Shown: positions 17,391 to 27,059, numbered from the stretch's first letter. The stretch: DNA of 64,000 nt from Brevibacterium ravenspurgense (GCF_001584615.1 NZ_LQQC01000010.1:310001-374000); one strand, 5' to 3'. Numbers and translations are program-made. Notes: generated from the sequence alone by a model not told the origin.

Positions 17391-17471
17391 GCTTTCCGGA
17401 CGCGAACCCTGGAATGCGCGCTTGCCGAACACCGCCTGCGAGGTGGATCTCACCTGATGGGCGGGACTGCT

Positions 17472-18302
17472 TCAGCTGACGGTGACGGCGACATCCGGGT
17501 GCGGCCAGACGCGGGCTGCCGGATGGAACATCGAGTTGACGCCCATAGCATTGGGCATGGAGCGGGCAATCCCGTGGGCAACCTTCACCTTGGCGCTGAC
17601 GACCGCGTCGAGTGGTTTGTGCCCCAGCGCGAGGCCCGCAGCGATGGAGGACGCAAAGGAGCATCCGGCGCCGTTGACGAGTTCGTCATTGACCTTACGC
17701 GAGCGCAGCACGTGGACTTCCGAACCGTCGTAGAAGACATCGACGGCGTCGGATCCGGGGAAGCGGGCGCCGCCCTTGACGACGACGCTTGCAGCGCCGA
17801 GTGCGTGCAGCTGTTTGGCGGCGGCGGTCATGTCCTCAACAGAGTCAAGGGAGTCGGCCCCAACCAGCTTTGCCGCTTCGTCCAGATTGGGCGTCATGAC
17901 CGAGGCGGCGGGCACGTAGGTCTCCAACATCATCTGGGACAGATCGATCACACCCTTGCCGGTGCCCTTGTAGGTCAGCACGGGATCGAAGACGTACGGG
18001 GCGTCAATGTCGCGCAGGCGCTCGGCAAGCATGGGTGCCGTGTCAACACTTCCGAGCATGCCTGATTTGACGGCGTGGAAACGGTGGATGCCGAGCGTGG
18101 AATCGAACTGTCGGATCACGCTTTCGGGCGTGGTGAAGTCAATAGTGTGATCAAAGCCCTCCGCCGGATCGAAGGTGACGATGCAGGTGAGGACAGATGC
18201 GCCGAAGACCCCGTATTCGTTGAACATCTTGAGGTCCGCGGCAATGCCGGCGCCACCGGAAACATCGGATCCGGCAACTGTCAGCGCGCGTCGATGCGTC
18301 AT
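17472..18302 (-). CDS. pdxK: pyridoxal/hydroxymethylpyrimidine kinase (PdxK/ThiD family)
   Basis: A 276-residue ribokinase-fold kinase. The N-terminal AGSDVSGGAGIAADLKMF motif, VFDPVLTYKGTG, TPNLDEAAKL and the anion-hole/catalytic segment NGAGCSFASS are present. The KGTG region and overall pattern are closer to the Gram-positive PdxK branch, which phosphorylates B6 vitamers, than to classical ThiD; the two are hard to separate by eye. No thiamine genes are adjacent. ATG 18302 has AAGGAG upstream; it lies 20 bases downstream of trmL on the same strand. Confidence 0.8.
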   Translation of the reverse strand: MTHRRALTVAGSDVSGGAGIAADLKMFNEYGVFGASVLTCIVTFDPAEGFDHTIDFTTPESVIRQFDSTLGIHRFHAVKSGMLGSVDTAPMLAERLRDIDAPYVFDPVLTYKGTGKGVIDLSQMMLETYVPAASVMTPNLDEAAKLVGADSLDSVEDMTAAAKQLHALGAASVVVKGGARFPGSDAVDVFYDGSEVHVLRSRKVNDELVNGAGCSFASSIAAGLALGHKPLDAVVSAKVKVAHGIARSMPNAMGVNSMFHPAARVWPHPDVAVTVS

Positions 18303-18322
18303 AGTCTGTCTCCTTCTGACGT

Positions 18323-18790
18323 TCAGCTGCCGCCGGGGTAGCCCAGCTGGCGCCAGGCTTCGTAGGCGGCGATGGATGCGGAGTTGGCGAGGTTGAGGGA
18401 GCGGCGACTGGGCAGCATGGGGATGCGCACGCGCTCGTCAATCCGCGGGTCGTCGGCAACGCTCTGCGGCAGGCCCGTGGATTCGCGACCGAAGAGCAGG
18501 ACGTCGTCTTCGCGGTACTCAAGGCTGCCGAAGTGCTTGTCGGTGTGGGTTGTGAACGCAATGATGCGCCGGCCGGCCAGCTGTTCGAAGGCGTCGTCGA
18601 TATTCGGGTGAACCGTAACGTGCGCGAGGTCGTGATAGTCCAGTCCTGCGCGGCGCAGCTTTGCGTCAGACAAATCGAAGCCCAGCGGTTCCACCAGGTG
18701 AAGATGAGCTCCCGTCACAGCGGCCAGACGGATGGCGTTGCCCGTATTGCCGGGGATTTCGGGAGTGTGGAAGACGATGCTGAGCTTCAT
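18323..18790 (-). CDS. trmL: tRNA (cytidine/uridine-34-2'-O)-methyltransferase TrmL
   Basis: A 155-residue minimal SPOUT enzyme that methylates the wobble ribose of certain leucine tRNAs. Diagnostic segments are PEIPGNTGNAIRLAA, HLHLVEPLGFDL, LLFGRESTGLP and IPMLPSRRSLNLANSASI. The length equals the family norm. It diverges from imuA' across a 63-base spacer that also holds the LexA box; a TAGACT element nine bases from its ATG suggests a very short leader. Confidence 0.92.
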   Translation of the reverse strand: MKLSIVFHTPEIPGNTGNAIRLAAVTGAHLHLVEPLGFDLSDAKLRRAGLDYHDLAHVTVHPNIDDAFEQLAGRRIIAFTTHTDKHFGSLEYREDDVLLFGRESTGLPQSVADDPRIDERVRIPMLPSRRSLNLANSASIAAYEAWRQLGYPGGS

Positions 18791-18799
18791 AGGGCCACC

Positions 18800-18805
18800 A
18801 GTCTA
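18800..18805 (-). promoter_or_regulatory. -10 element of the trmL promoter
   Basis: TAGACT on the minus strand, nine bases before the ATG at 18790; the transcript would have a leader of at most a few bases. Confidence 0.45.
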
Positions 18806-18827
18806 TTCGAAAATCCATTTGCGCTAT

Positions 18828-18843
18828 TAGAACACACGTTCGA
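18828..18843 (+). promoter_or_regulatory. LexA (SOS) box upstream of imuA'
   Basis: TAGAACACACGTTCGA matches the actinobacterial LexA consensus TCGAAC-N4-GTTCGA at 11 of 12 defined bases. It overlaps a possible -10 element (TATTAG, 18825-18830) and ends 10 bases before ATG 18854, an ideal repressor position for the mutasome operon. Confidence 0.88.
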
Positions 18844-18853
18844 TACTGGAGGT

Positions 18854-19510
18854 ATGTCCGTTCACGCCGTGCCCGCTGCACTCGCGCAGCTTCGTCGTCT
18901 GCCGGGCGTGAGCACTGCTCGCGACCTGGCGGACGCTAAGCTCACGTTCCCCGTGGTCTCTGCTCTGCGCTCAGTGTTTCCTACTGGGCTTCCGCGCGGC
19001 GAGGTGACTGAGATCGTCGGTCCGCAGGCTCTGTCGCTGGCACTGGCCGCCGTGGCTCGTCTGAGCGCGGAGGACCACTGGGCGGCCGCCGTGGGGGTGG
19101 GGGAGCCCGCTGTGCAGGCGATTGCCGACTACGGGGTTTCGCTCAGCCGCTTCGCCAGCGTTGAGGTCGACGCTCGCGACTGGCTGCGGGCAGTGTCGAT
19201 TCTCGTGGAGTCCTTTTCCGCGATCATCGTCCGTCCGGGCTTTTCTCTCACACCCACCGAACAGGCGCGCCTGCGAGCGAAAGTGCGTGAACGCAGCATG
19301 AGCCTCCTGGTGGTGGGCAGCAGCCGACAGCCGAAGGGAACCGCGGACCGCACGGTGTCTGTCTCTGCTCCGCGGTGGGCGGGCCTGGCCCAGGGCGCGG
19401 GAACGCTGAGCGAATGCGCCGTCACGGTCGACCACGGTCGCGAACGCGTCCACCTGCTGCTGCCCGGAGCATCCGGCCGCGCTGAGGAAAGGGGCATCCG
19501 CCTTGTCTGA
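18854..19510 (+). CDS. imuA: ImuA' mutasome protein (RecA-like fold)
   Basis: A 218-residue member of the ImuA'/SulA-related branch of RecA-like proteins that accompanies ImuB and DnaE2 in SOS mutagenesis. The core FPTGLPRGEVTEIVGPQALSLALAAVARL matches the region around the former Walker A of RecA, but no canonical GxxxxGKT survives, so ATP binding is unlikely. ATG 18854 follows TGGAGG. Positioned directly after the SOS box as first gene of an overlapping three-gene operon. Confidence 0.85.
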   Translation: MSVHAVPAALAQLRRLPGVSTARDLADAKLTFPVVSALRSVFPTGLPRGEVTEIVGPQALSLALAAVARLSAEDHWAAAVGVGEPAVQAIADYGVSLSRFASVEVDARDWLRAVSILVESFSAIIVRPGFSLTPTEQARLRAKVRERSMSLLVVGSSRQPKGTADRTVSVSAPRWAGLAQGAGTLSECAVTVDHGRERVHLLLPGASGRAEERGIRLV

Positions 19511-21143
19511 TGCTCACCGCAGCGGCACCGCGGGCTCAGCGGTCCAGAAGCAGCCGGCTGAGCCCGGCGGAACACTGCGCACACTCGTGCTTCACGTACC
19601 GGACTTCACCGCCGTCGCCCATGCCGAAGCCGCCGGTGTTTCGCCGAGCACCCCAGCGGTTGTTCTGCACGCCGGGCGGGTCATCAGCGCAGACGCACAG
19701 GCCAGGGCCGCGGGTATTGCCGTGGGGCTGAACCGACGAGCAGTCGGCCACCGCTGCCCGCAGGCTGCCGTACTCAACTACAGCGAAGACACCGAACAGC
19801 GGCTTTTTGCCCGCAGCGTGGGAATCCTCGAAGACCGCATGGCTCGCTTCACCCTGCTTCGACCAGGCACCATCGGCGTTCCCGTCAGCTCTTTCGCCCG
19901 CACCCACACGGAAGACACCGCTGCAGAAGAGCTGCTGACGGCGCTGACCGACGCCACCGGCTGGGAAGTGCTGGCAGGCATTGCCGATTCACCGTTTGCA
20001 GCAGTTCTTGCAGCACATCGCTCACACCGCGTTGAACCAGGGCAAACAGCAGAGTTCCTCGCACCGCTGCCGGTCAGCACACTGGCAGAAGCCCACCCGG
20101 AGCGCTACGCGGACTTCACACAGCAGCTGGGCCGTCTGGGACTTGGAACTCTGGGCGATCTCGCAGCACTGTCAGCTGACAGCGTCTACACGCGCTTCGG
20201 CTCTGTCGGTCAGACAGCCAGGCTGTTGGCGGCGGGACTGACCGAATCTCTTCCAGCCACGCACCTTCGGACAGCCGATGTGACCGTCTCCTGTCCCATT
20301 GAACCGCCCACGGGCCGAACCGACGCACTGTCCTTCTACGCGCGCAGTGCTGCCGCAGACCTCTTCCGTCGTGTTCGCAGCACCGGGCTGGTGTGCACGC
20401 AGGTGACAGTCGTCCTCCATGCTTCCGGCGCAGAGGCCGAACAGCGCACGTGGCGACTGCCGGACATGGACGAATCGCACATCGCCGACCGTGTCCGCTG
20501 GCAGGCTGACGGCTGGCTGGCCACACGAGGCGGGAGCGCAGAACCGCAGGCCTCGACGGCTGCCAGCCCACCTGATACGGGTGACGGAACAGATGACGGC
20601 ATCAGCCTCATCGAACTCACAGCGGCTGAACTCGTCCGACCGCTGGAAAACACCGCGGACCTCTTCAGCACGCGTTCAGGGGACGTCAGCCGCACACTCG
20701 AGCGTCTACAGGGCCTCTTCGGCCCCGACGCTGTACGCGTACCGCACGTGCAAGGCGGCCGTGAGCCCAGCGAAACGAACCTGTGGACCCCGTGGCAGCA
20801 GACACCTCGGCCGCTCAGGGACAGCCGGGCACCCTGGCCCGGTGCTCTCCCGGCACCCCAGCCGACCCTCGTCGACACAGCTGACATCGACCTTCTTGAC
20901 GCCCACGGCAGCACTGTCGTGGCCAGACCCTCGGGGCTGGACAGTCCACCGGACAGGATTGTGTGGCCGGGCGGGGAGCACAGTCGTGTCATCGCCTACT
21001 CATCGGCGTGGCCGGTCGAAGCCGAATGGTGGGACCCACCGGGACAGTACCGGGTGCGTCTGCAGGTGCTGACCGACGACGACCGCGCCCTGCTGCTGAA
21101 AAAGGAAAACGGCCAGTGGTCAATAGCCGGCAGGTACGAATGA
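19503..21143 (+). CDS. imuB: ImuB, catalytically inactive Y-family polymerase homologue
   Basis: A 546-residue adaptor that bridges DnaE2 and the beta clamp in known mutasomes. It keeps the Y-family layout, but the metal-binding motifs are lost: the N-terminal DxDxFFAS motif reads LHVPDFTAV (about residues 29-37) and the SxDE motif is absent. Helix-hairpin-helix-like LGRLGLGTLGDLAAL (about 209-224) is retained. The TTG start at 19503 with GAGGAAAGG upstream overlaps imuA' by 8 bases; no nearer ATG suits. The long C-terminal region (after about 340) is Pro/Asp-rich. Confidence 0.88.
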   Translation: MSDAHRSGTAGSAVQKQPAEPGGTLRTLVLHVPDFTAVAHAEAAGVSPSTPAVVLHAGRVISADAQARAAGIAVGLNRRAVGHRCPQAAVLNYSEDTEQRLFARSVGILEDRMARFTLLRPGTIGVPVSSFARTHTEDTAAEELLTALTDATGWEVLAGIADSPFAAVLAAHRSHRVEPGQTAEFLAPLPVSTLAEAHPERYADFTQQLGRLGLGTLGDLAALSADSVYTRFGSVGQTARLLAAGLTESLPATHLRTADVTVSCPIEPPTGRTDALSFYARSAAADLFRRVRSTGLVCTQVTVVLHASGAEAEQRTWRLPDMDESHIADRVRWQADGWLATRGGSAEPQASTAASPPDTGDGTDDGISLIELTAAELVRPLENTADLFSTRSGDVSRTLERLQGLFGPDAVRVPHVQGGREPSETNLWTPWQQTPRPLRDSRAPWPGALPAPQPTLVDTADIDLLDAHGSTVVARPSGLDSPPDRIVWPGGEHSRVIAYSSAWPVEAEWWDPPGQYRVRLQVLTDDDRALLLKKENGQWSIAGRYE

Positions 21144-24100
21144 GCGGCTTCAACCCCCGCACACCGTGGTCAGAACTCGAACGCCGCCTATCAGCCACAA
21201 AGCCCGACCCCGCGGCCAGCCGCCCCGTCGGCGCCGGCTGGCCCGCCGCCTCGTCAGCGGAGCCCGCTCAGGCCCAGGCCGCACCGGCAGTGCGCACGGC
21301 TCCACACTCCGTCCGCTATGCCGAACTGCACGCGCATTCGGTCTACAGCTTCCTCGACGGAGCATCGCAGCCAGACGAACTGATAGCTGAAGCATCCCGG
21401 GTGGGACTGAGCGCAATGGCGCTGACAGACCACAACAGTCTCGGCGGTGCCGTGCAGTTCGCTCAGGCCGCCCGCGAACACGATGTCCCCACGGTGTTCG
21501 GTGCGGAACTGTCGCTCGGACTGCAGGAAAAGATTCCCGGTCAGATCGACCCGGAGGCTCACCACCTGCAGGTGCTCGCCGTCGGAGTGGAGGGGTACCG
21601 TCAGCTCTCAGCGGCGATCACCCGAGCCAATATGCGCGGCGAAAAGAACCGGCCGGTGTTCGAACTCGAAGAACTCGCCGCTCTTGAGGCCGACTGGAAG
21701 ATCCTCACCGGCTGCCGCAAAGGGCATTTGGGGCGGGCACTCAATGATCCCGACGGGGGAGCTGCGGCGCTGCGACGGCTTGTTGACCTGTTCGGCCGCG
21801 ATCGGGTCGTCGTCGAGCTCACTCGCTTCGGACTGCCGGGCGACGATGCGCGCATAGCCCACCTGCAGGAGCTCGCCGCCCAGTTTCGTCTGCCCGCTGC
21901 GGCAACAAACGCAGTGCACTACGCCGACCGCACAAGATTCCACGATGCGCAGGTGCGGGCCTCCATCCGCTCGCGCCTGCCGCTGTCTGAACTGGCCGGG
22001 TGGCTGCCTCCAACAGCCTCGGCCAGGATTCACACACCCGCCGAAATGCTGGCGCGCTTCGGCCACGGCCCGGTCACGACTGCTGCAGCCATCGGCGAGG
22101 AATGCGCGTTCGAGCTGCGCGCAGCACGCGCCGGACTGCCCAGCCCACCCGTACCAGCTGGGAGAACAGACACCGAGCACCTGCGCGACCTGGTGATTCA
22201 AGGAGCCCGGCAACGATACGGCAATCCGGAACAGGCACCTCGGGCGTGGGAGCAGATCCACAGTGAACTCGACGTCATCGATTCCATGGGACTGGCCGGC
22301 TACTTCCTCATAGTCGAAGACATTGCGCGATTCTGCCGTGAGAACAACATCTTCTGCCAGGGGAGAGGGTCAGCGGCGAACTCGGCGGTGTGCTTTGTCC
22401 TCGGCGTAACCGCCGTCGACGCCGTCCAGTTCCAGCTGCTGTTCGACCGCTTCCTCAGCCCCGAGCGTGCGGGCTACCCGGACATCGACCTCGACATCGA
22501 ATCCAGTCGCCGCGAAGAGGTCATCCAGTACACCTACCGCACATACGGGCGCGACCGTGCCGCACAGGTGGCCAACTACATCACCTACAGGCCCCGCTCA
22601 GCCATTCGCGATGCCGCACACGCCCTGGGCTACAGTCCCGGCCAGCAGGACGCCTTCACGAAGGGCGTCAGCCGCTGGCGAACCCTGCCTCCCGCAGACG
22701 AATCCCCGGCTCCGCCCCAAGTGCTCCAGCTTGCGGAGGGTCTGCTGGGCACACCGCGTCACCTGGGGATCCACTCCGGCGGCATGGTGCTTGCCGACCG
22801 CCCACTGGGCGAAGTCGTGCCCATCGAACAGGCTTCTATGCCCGGCCGCACCGTCCTGCAGTGGGACAAAGACGACTGCGCGGCAATGGACTTAGTGAAG
22901 TTCGATCTTCTGGGACTCGGCATGCTCGGTGCCCTGCACGAAATGGTCGACCTCGTTCAGCAGCACACGGGAACACGCATCGACAGGGCACAGATACCCC
23001 AGGAGGACGGGGTCTACGACATGCTGTGCCGGGCCGATGCCCTGGGCGTGTTCCAAGTGGAGTCACGCGCTCAGCTGGCCACACTCCCCAGACTCAAACC
23101 CCGCAACTTCTATGACCTCGCGGTACAGGTGGCGCTCATCCGCCCCGGCCCCATCCAGGGTGGATCCGTCCACCCGTATATTCGCCGCCGGCAGGGTCTG
23201 GAGGACGTTGACTACATTCACCCCAGCACGCGGCGGGCACTGGAAAAGACGCTCGGCGTTCCGCTGTTTCAGGAACAGCTCATGCAGCTGGCAATCGATG
23301 TTGCGGGTTTTTCGGGAACGGATGCCGATGAGCTGCGCCGCGCCATGGGTGCTTCCCGCAGTCAGCGGAAGATGCGCGAACTTCAGCAGCGCTTCCACAC
23401 AGGGTGCAGACAGCGAGGGATTGACGAACAGACAGCGCAGGTCATCTTCGACAAGATCGCAGCGTTTGCCAACTACGGCTTTCCCGAATCCCACGCTCTG
23501 TCCTTTGCCGGCCTGGTCTATGAGTCCGCGTGGTTCAAATACCGCCACCACGCGGCCTTCACAGCTGGGCTTCTGCGCAGTCAGCCGATGGGCTTCTATT
23601 CGTCGCAGTCGCTCATTTCCGACGCCCGGCGCCACGGCATTGCCATCCGCCCGGTGCACATCAATCTTTCCGCTGCACGCACGGATCTCGAGGCGGATGC
23701 TGAGTCTTCCGGCGGGTTCGCCATCCGCTTGGGACTGGATGAGGTCAAAGGCGTTGCCGATGCTGCTTCTGCCCTAGAGCGGGAACGGCAGGTGGGGGAG
23801 TACACCTCGATCGTCGATGTCGCCGAACGCACCGGGGTGGGGGTGCGGGTCCTTGAGGCTCTTGCCACGGCCGGGGCTTTTGACTGTTTCGAGGTGGATC
23901 GCCGGCAGGCACTGTGGACGGCCGGTGCTTTGGGACGGGCGGGACCGCAGACGCTGCCGGGGACCGCACCGGCTGCACAGCCTCCCACGCTGCCGGCTAT
24001 GGACGACTTCGATGTCACGCTCGCGCAGCTGTTCTCTACCGGAATCACGGTCGAGGGCTATCCGACGGAGCACCTGCGCGCGCAGCTTGCTGCTCGCGGC

Positions 24101-24412
24101 TGCTGGTCGACGGCGGACGTGCAGCGTGCCGCCCAGGGCCAGCGCGTGACCGTTGCCGGAATTGTGACGCACCGTCAGCGGCCGAGTACGTCCCAGGGCA
24201 TCACCTTTATCAACCTGGAAGACGAATTCGGCATGCTCAACATCGTGTGCACCCGCGGGCTCATCCGCCGTTTTTCACCCCACGCGCTGACCCGCAGCGC
24301 AATTGCCGTCACGGGGCTCATCCAGCGTGCGGGAAGCGTCATCAGCCTCTACGCCCACAGCATCGTGCCGCTGGAAGTCGACGTCCCCATCCGCTCCCGC
24401 GACTTCCAGTAG
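21140..24412 (+). CDS. dnaE2: error-prone DNA polymerase III alpha subunit DnaE2 (ImuC)
   Basis: A 1090-residue C-family polymerase for translesion synthesis. The PHP domain begins at about residue 60 (YAELHAHSVYSFLDGAS), the palm Asp triad starts in YPDIDLDIE (D448, D450), the tau/HhH region follows, and an OB fold sits near the C terminus (VTVAGIVTHRQRPSTSQG). ATG 21140 overlaps the imuB stop (ATGA). The first 55 residues are a Pro/Ala-rich leader. It is the last gene of the SOS operon. Confidence 0.95.
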   Translation: MSGFNPRTPWSELERRLSATKPDPAASRPVGAGWPAASSAEPAQAQAAPAVRTAPHSVRYAELHAHSVYSFLDGASQPDELIAEASRVGLSAMALTDHNSLGGAVQFAQAAREHDVPTVFGAELSLGLQEKIPGQIDPEAHHLQVLAVGVEGYRQLSAAITRANMRGEKNRPVFELEELAALEADWKILTGCRKGHLGRALNDPDGGAAALRRLVDLFGRDRVVVELTRFGLPGDDARIAHLQELAAQFRLPAAATNAVHYADRTRFHDAQVRASIRSRLPLSELAGWLPPTASARIHTPAEMLARFGHGPVTTAAAIGEECAFELRAARAGLPSPPVPAGRTDTEHLRDLVIQGARQRYGNPEQAPRAWEQIHSELDVIDSMGLAGYFLIVEDIARFCRENNIFCQGRGSAANSAVCFVLGVTAVDAVQFQLLFDRFLSPERAGYPDIDLDIESSRREEVIQYTYRTYGRDRAAQVANYITYRPRSAIRDAAHALGYSPGQQDAFTKGVSRWRTLPPADESPAPPQVLQLAEGLLGTPRHLGIHSGGMVLADRPLGEVVPIEQASMPGRTVLQWDKDDCAAMDLVKFDLLGLGMLGALHEMVDLVQQHTGTRIDRAQIPQEDGVYDMLCRADALGVFQVESRAQLATLPRLKPRNFYDLAVQVALIRPGPIQGGSVHPYIRRRQGLEDVDYIHPSTRRALEKTLGVPLFQEQLMQLAIDVAGFSGTDADELRRAMGASRSQRKMRELQQRFHTGCRQRGIDEQTAQVIFDKIAAFANYGFPESHALSFAGLVYESAWFKYRHHAAFTAGLLRSQPMGFYSSQSLISDARRHGIAIRPVHINLSAARTDLEADAESSGGFAIRLGLDEVKGVADAASALERERQVGEYTSIVDVAERTGVGVRVLEALATAGAFDCFEVDRRQALWTAGALGRAGPQTLPGTAPAAQPPTLPAMDDFDVTLAQLFSTGITVEGYPTEHLRAQLAARGCWSTADVQRAAQGQRVTVAGIVTHRQRPSTSQGITFINLEDEFGMLNIVCTRGLIRRFSPHALTRSAIAVTGLIQRAGSVISLYAHSIVPLEVDVPIRSRDFQ

Positions 24413-24465
24413 AGCCGCAGCTTTGGGCAGAAACCGGTCCTTTTGGGTCGAGCAGGACAGGTTCA

Positions 24466-24521
24466 TGACGCGAACAGACGACTCTATGACCGAATGTGAC
24501 GAGCCGTGACGCAGACATGAC
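24466..24521 (+). promoter_or_regulatory. array of five phased TGAC repeats upstream of metY
   Basis: TGAC occurs at 24466, 24487, 24497, 24507 and 24518, i.e. with spacings of 21, 10, 10 and 11 bases (one or two helical turns). Four of five copies fit YRTGACGMR. The array lies 30-90 bases upstream of a TAGCGT box (24553-24558), where an activator would bind. No known methionine regulator site or SAM riboswitch was recognised. Its 3' neighbour is a 12-base palindrome of C and G (24526-24537). Nothing else was seen in the 24413-24612 gap. Confidence 0.4.
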
Positions 24522-24612
24522 GAGACCGCGGCCGCGGGCCAGAAGCCGAACCTAGCGTGAGCATCAGCATCCCAGACCACACCAGATCCGGGAAAAGACT
24601 TAGGAGATTCCC

Positions 24613-25923
24613 TTGACTGAACAGGCTTTTGAAACCCGTCAGATCCACGCCGGCCAGGTAGTGGACAGCGAAACCGGCGCACGTGCGCTGCCCATCTACC
24701 AGACCACCTCGTTCGTCTTCGACTCCACGAAGACCGCTGCAAACCGCTTTGCCCTTGCAGAGCTGGGCCCCATTTACACCCGCCTGACCAACCCGACGAC
24801 CGAAGCGGTTGAAAACCGGATCGCGAGCCTCGAAGGCGGCGTCCACGCGGTTCTCGTGTCCTCGGGTCAGTCGGCAGAGTTCCTGTCGCTGATCAACATC
24901 GTCGAGGCCGGTGACCACATCGTGTCCAGCCCCAGCCTCTACGGCGGCACCTACAACCTGCTCAATGTGACCCTGCGCAAGCTCGGCATCGAAACGACCT
25001 TCGTTGACGACCCCAGCGACATCGACGCGTGGAAGCGTGCCGTGAAGCCCAACACCAAGGCCTTCTTCGGCGAAACAATCTCTAATCCTCGTTCGGACGT
25101 GCTCGACATCCGCGCCGTTTCCGATGTCGCACACGAAGCCGGTGTGCCGCTCATTGTCGACAACACCCTTGCCACCCCGTACCTGCTGCGCCCCATCGAG
25201 CACGGTGCTGACGTTGTCGTCCACTCGGCAACCAAGTTCCTCGGCGGACACGGCACCTCGATCGCCGGTGTCATCGTCGACTCCGGCAACTTCGACTACG
25301 GCAAGAACCCAGAGAAGTTCCCCGGCTTCAACGAACCGGACGACTCCTACAACGGTTTGGTGTTCGCCCGTGACCTCGGGGCTGACTCGCCATTCGGCGC
25401 GAACGTGTCCTATGGCCTGAAGATCCGCGTCCAACTGCTGCGCGACCTCGGCACTTCAGCGTCGCCGTTCAACGCGTTCCTCCTGCAGCAGGGTATTGAA
25501 ACCCTGTCTTTGCGCATGGAGCGTCACGTAGAGAACGCCACGCGTGTCGCCCAGTGGCTCGAAGAGCGTGATGACGTCGAATCGGTGTCCTACGCGGGAC
25601 TGGAGTCCTCGCCGTGGCACGAACTGGGCAAGAAATACCTGCCCAAGGGTGTCGGCGCGGTTCTTGGCTTCAACATCGGCGGCGGCTATGACGCAGCGGT
25701 GAAGTTCGTTGAGGCACTCGAACTGCACAGCCACGTGGCCAATATCGGCGATGTCCGCTCGCTGGTCATCCACCCGGCTTCGACTACCCACTCGCAGCTG
25801 AGTGAAGAAGAGCAGCTCGCAGCGGGCGTCAACCCCGCATTCGTTCGCCTGTCGGTGGGCATTGAGGGCATTGACGACATCATCGCCGACCTCGAGAAGG
25901 GCTTTGCCGCAGCCCGCGGCTGA
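24613..25923 (+). CDS. metY: O-acetylhomoserine aminocarboxypropyltransferase (sulfhydrylase) MetY
   Basis: A 436-residue PLP enzyme of the Cys/Met metabolism family that makes homocysteine from O-acetylhomoserine and sulfide. The internal lysine is K208 in [18 protein letters not shown]; substrate and cofactor motifs include [22 protein letters not shown] and SSGQSAEFL. The length above 420 residues fits MetY rather than the approximately 390-residue MetB/MetC enzymes. TTG start at 24613 with TAGGAG (24601-24606). metX follows after 6 bases. Confidence 0.94.
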   Translation: MTEQAFETRQIHAGQVVDSETGARALPIYQTTSFVFDSTKTAANRFALAELGPIYTRLTNPTTEAVENRIASLEGGVHAVLVSSGQSAEFLSLINIVEAGDHIVSSPSLYGGTYNLLNVTLRKLGIETTFVDDPSDIDAWKRAVKPNTKAFFGETISNPRSDVLDIRAVSDVAHEAGVPLIVDNTLATPYLLRPIEHGADVVVHSATKFLGGHGTSIAGVIVDSGNFDYGKNPEKFPGFNEPDDSYNGLVFARDLGADSPFGANVSYGLKIRVQLLRDLGTSASPFNAFLLQQGIETLSLRMERHVENATRVAQWLEERDDVESVSYAGLESSPWHELGKKYLPKGVGAVLGFNIGGGYDAAVKFVEALELHSHVANIGDVRSLVIHPASTTHSQLSEEEQLAAGVNPAFVRLSVGIEGIDDIIADLEKGFAAARG

Positions 25924-25929
25924 TCCACG

Positions 25930-27009
25930 ATGACAGTCACCAGTGTGAACAGAGTTCTTGAGATCGACGGCTTCACCCTTGAATCCGGGGTTCTCGATCA
26001 CATCAGCCTCGCATACGAAACATTCGGCACGCTCAACGCTGAAAAGTCGAATGCGGTGATTGTCGAACATGCTCTCACCGGTGACTCCCACGTGACGTCC
26101 GGCCGCACGGATTCCCGTGCGGCCGGCGCCGCGCCCGGGTGGTGGGAGGAACTCGTCGGCCCGGGGCGACCTATTGACACTGACCGCTTCTTCGTCATCT
26201 GCACCAACGCTCTCGGCGGATGCACCGGCACTACGGGTCCGCTGTCAACAGCACCTGACGGCCTGCCCTACGGCGGACGGTTCCCGCGGGTCAGCATCCG
26301 CGACATGGCGCGTTTGGAGCTTCTCCTGCTGGACCACTTGGGCATTGATCACCTGTACGCCGCGATCGGCGGTTCGATGGGCGGAGCACGTGCTCTGGAA
26401 CTGGCGCTCGAAGCGCCGGAGCGGGTGCAGCGGCTGACGGTTCTTGCCGCGCCCGCCTATTCGGAGGCCGACCAGATCGCCTGGGCTCACGCGCAGGTCG
26501 CCGCCATCACTATGGATCCTGACTACGCAGGCGGTGACTACGCTGCGCTGGGCTCGGTGCCTGAAAGGGGTCTGGGCTTGGCCCGCCAGATTGCCCACCT
26601 GACCTACCGCAGCGACGCGGAGCTCAACTCGCGTTTCGGTCGGAATCTCCAGCACATGTCTGACGACCCCTATTACGCCGTGCAGTCCTATTTGGACTAC
26701 CACGGGGACAAGCTCGTGGGTCGTTTTGATGCTCAGGCGTACATTCTTCTGACGGAAGCGCTGCGCGACCACGATGTGCGCCGCGGTCGTGCTGACACGC
26801 TCAATGAGGCCCTTGCGCGCTACACGGGTCCGGCATTGGTTCTGTCGCTGTCGACAGACCGGCTGTACCCGCCGAAGCAGGTGAAGCTCATCGCCGACAA
26901 CCTGCCGGGGCAGGTTGAGTACGCCGAGATTCCCACGGACGTGGGCCACGACGGCTTCCTCACGGAAGCTCGCGCGGTCGGTGCGTACGTGTCGCAGTTC
27001 CTCAGCTGA
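25930..27009 (+). CDS. metX: homoserine O-acetyltransferase MetX
   Basis: A 359-residue alpha/beta-hydrolase-fold acyltransferase that activates homoserine for MetY. The catalytic triad is visible: nucleophile S149 in GGSMGG, D310 in STDRLYPP and H340 in GHDGF. Other family blocks are EHALTGDSHV, WWEELVGPGRPIDT and NALGGCTGTTGP. The gene lies directly downstream of metY and completes the direct-sulfhydrylation route to homocysteine. The acyl donor (acetyl versus succinyl) is inferred from the actinobacterial context. Confidence 0.94.
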   Translation: MTVTSVNRVLEIDGFTLESGVLDHISLAYETFGTLNAEKSNAVIVEHALTGDSHVTSGRTDSRAAGAAPGWWEELVGPGRPIDTDRFFVICTNALGGCTGTTGPLSTAPDGLPYGGRFPRVSIRDMARLELLLLDHLGIDHLYAAIGGSMGGARALELALEAPERVQRLTVLAAPAYSEADQIAWAHAQVAAITMDPDYAGGDYAALGSVPERGLGLARQIAHLTYRSDAELNSRFGRNLQHMSDDPYYAVQSYLDYHGDKLVGRFDAQAYILLTEALRDHDVRRGRADTLNEALARYTGPALVLSLSTDRLYPPKQVKLIADNLPGQVEYAEIPTDVGHDGFLTEARAVGAYVSQFLS

Positions 27010-27059
27010 CGAGGCGGAGCAGCCTTTTCGGCTTCACCAGCGAGGGGTTGAGGGCCGGT

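Noticed and set aside
24526-24537. CCGCGGCCGCGG palindrome as an operator
   Set aside because: Twelve bases of C and G only; such palindromes are expected by chance in high-GC DNA, so it is mentioned but not called as a site.
24413-24612. SAM riboswitch upstream of metY
   Set aside because: The conserved GCUGGCCGGCAACC-type core of SAM-I/IV was looked for and is not present; no matching pairing was found.
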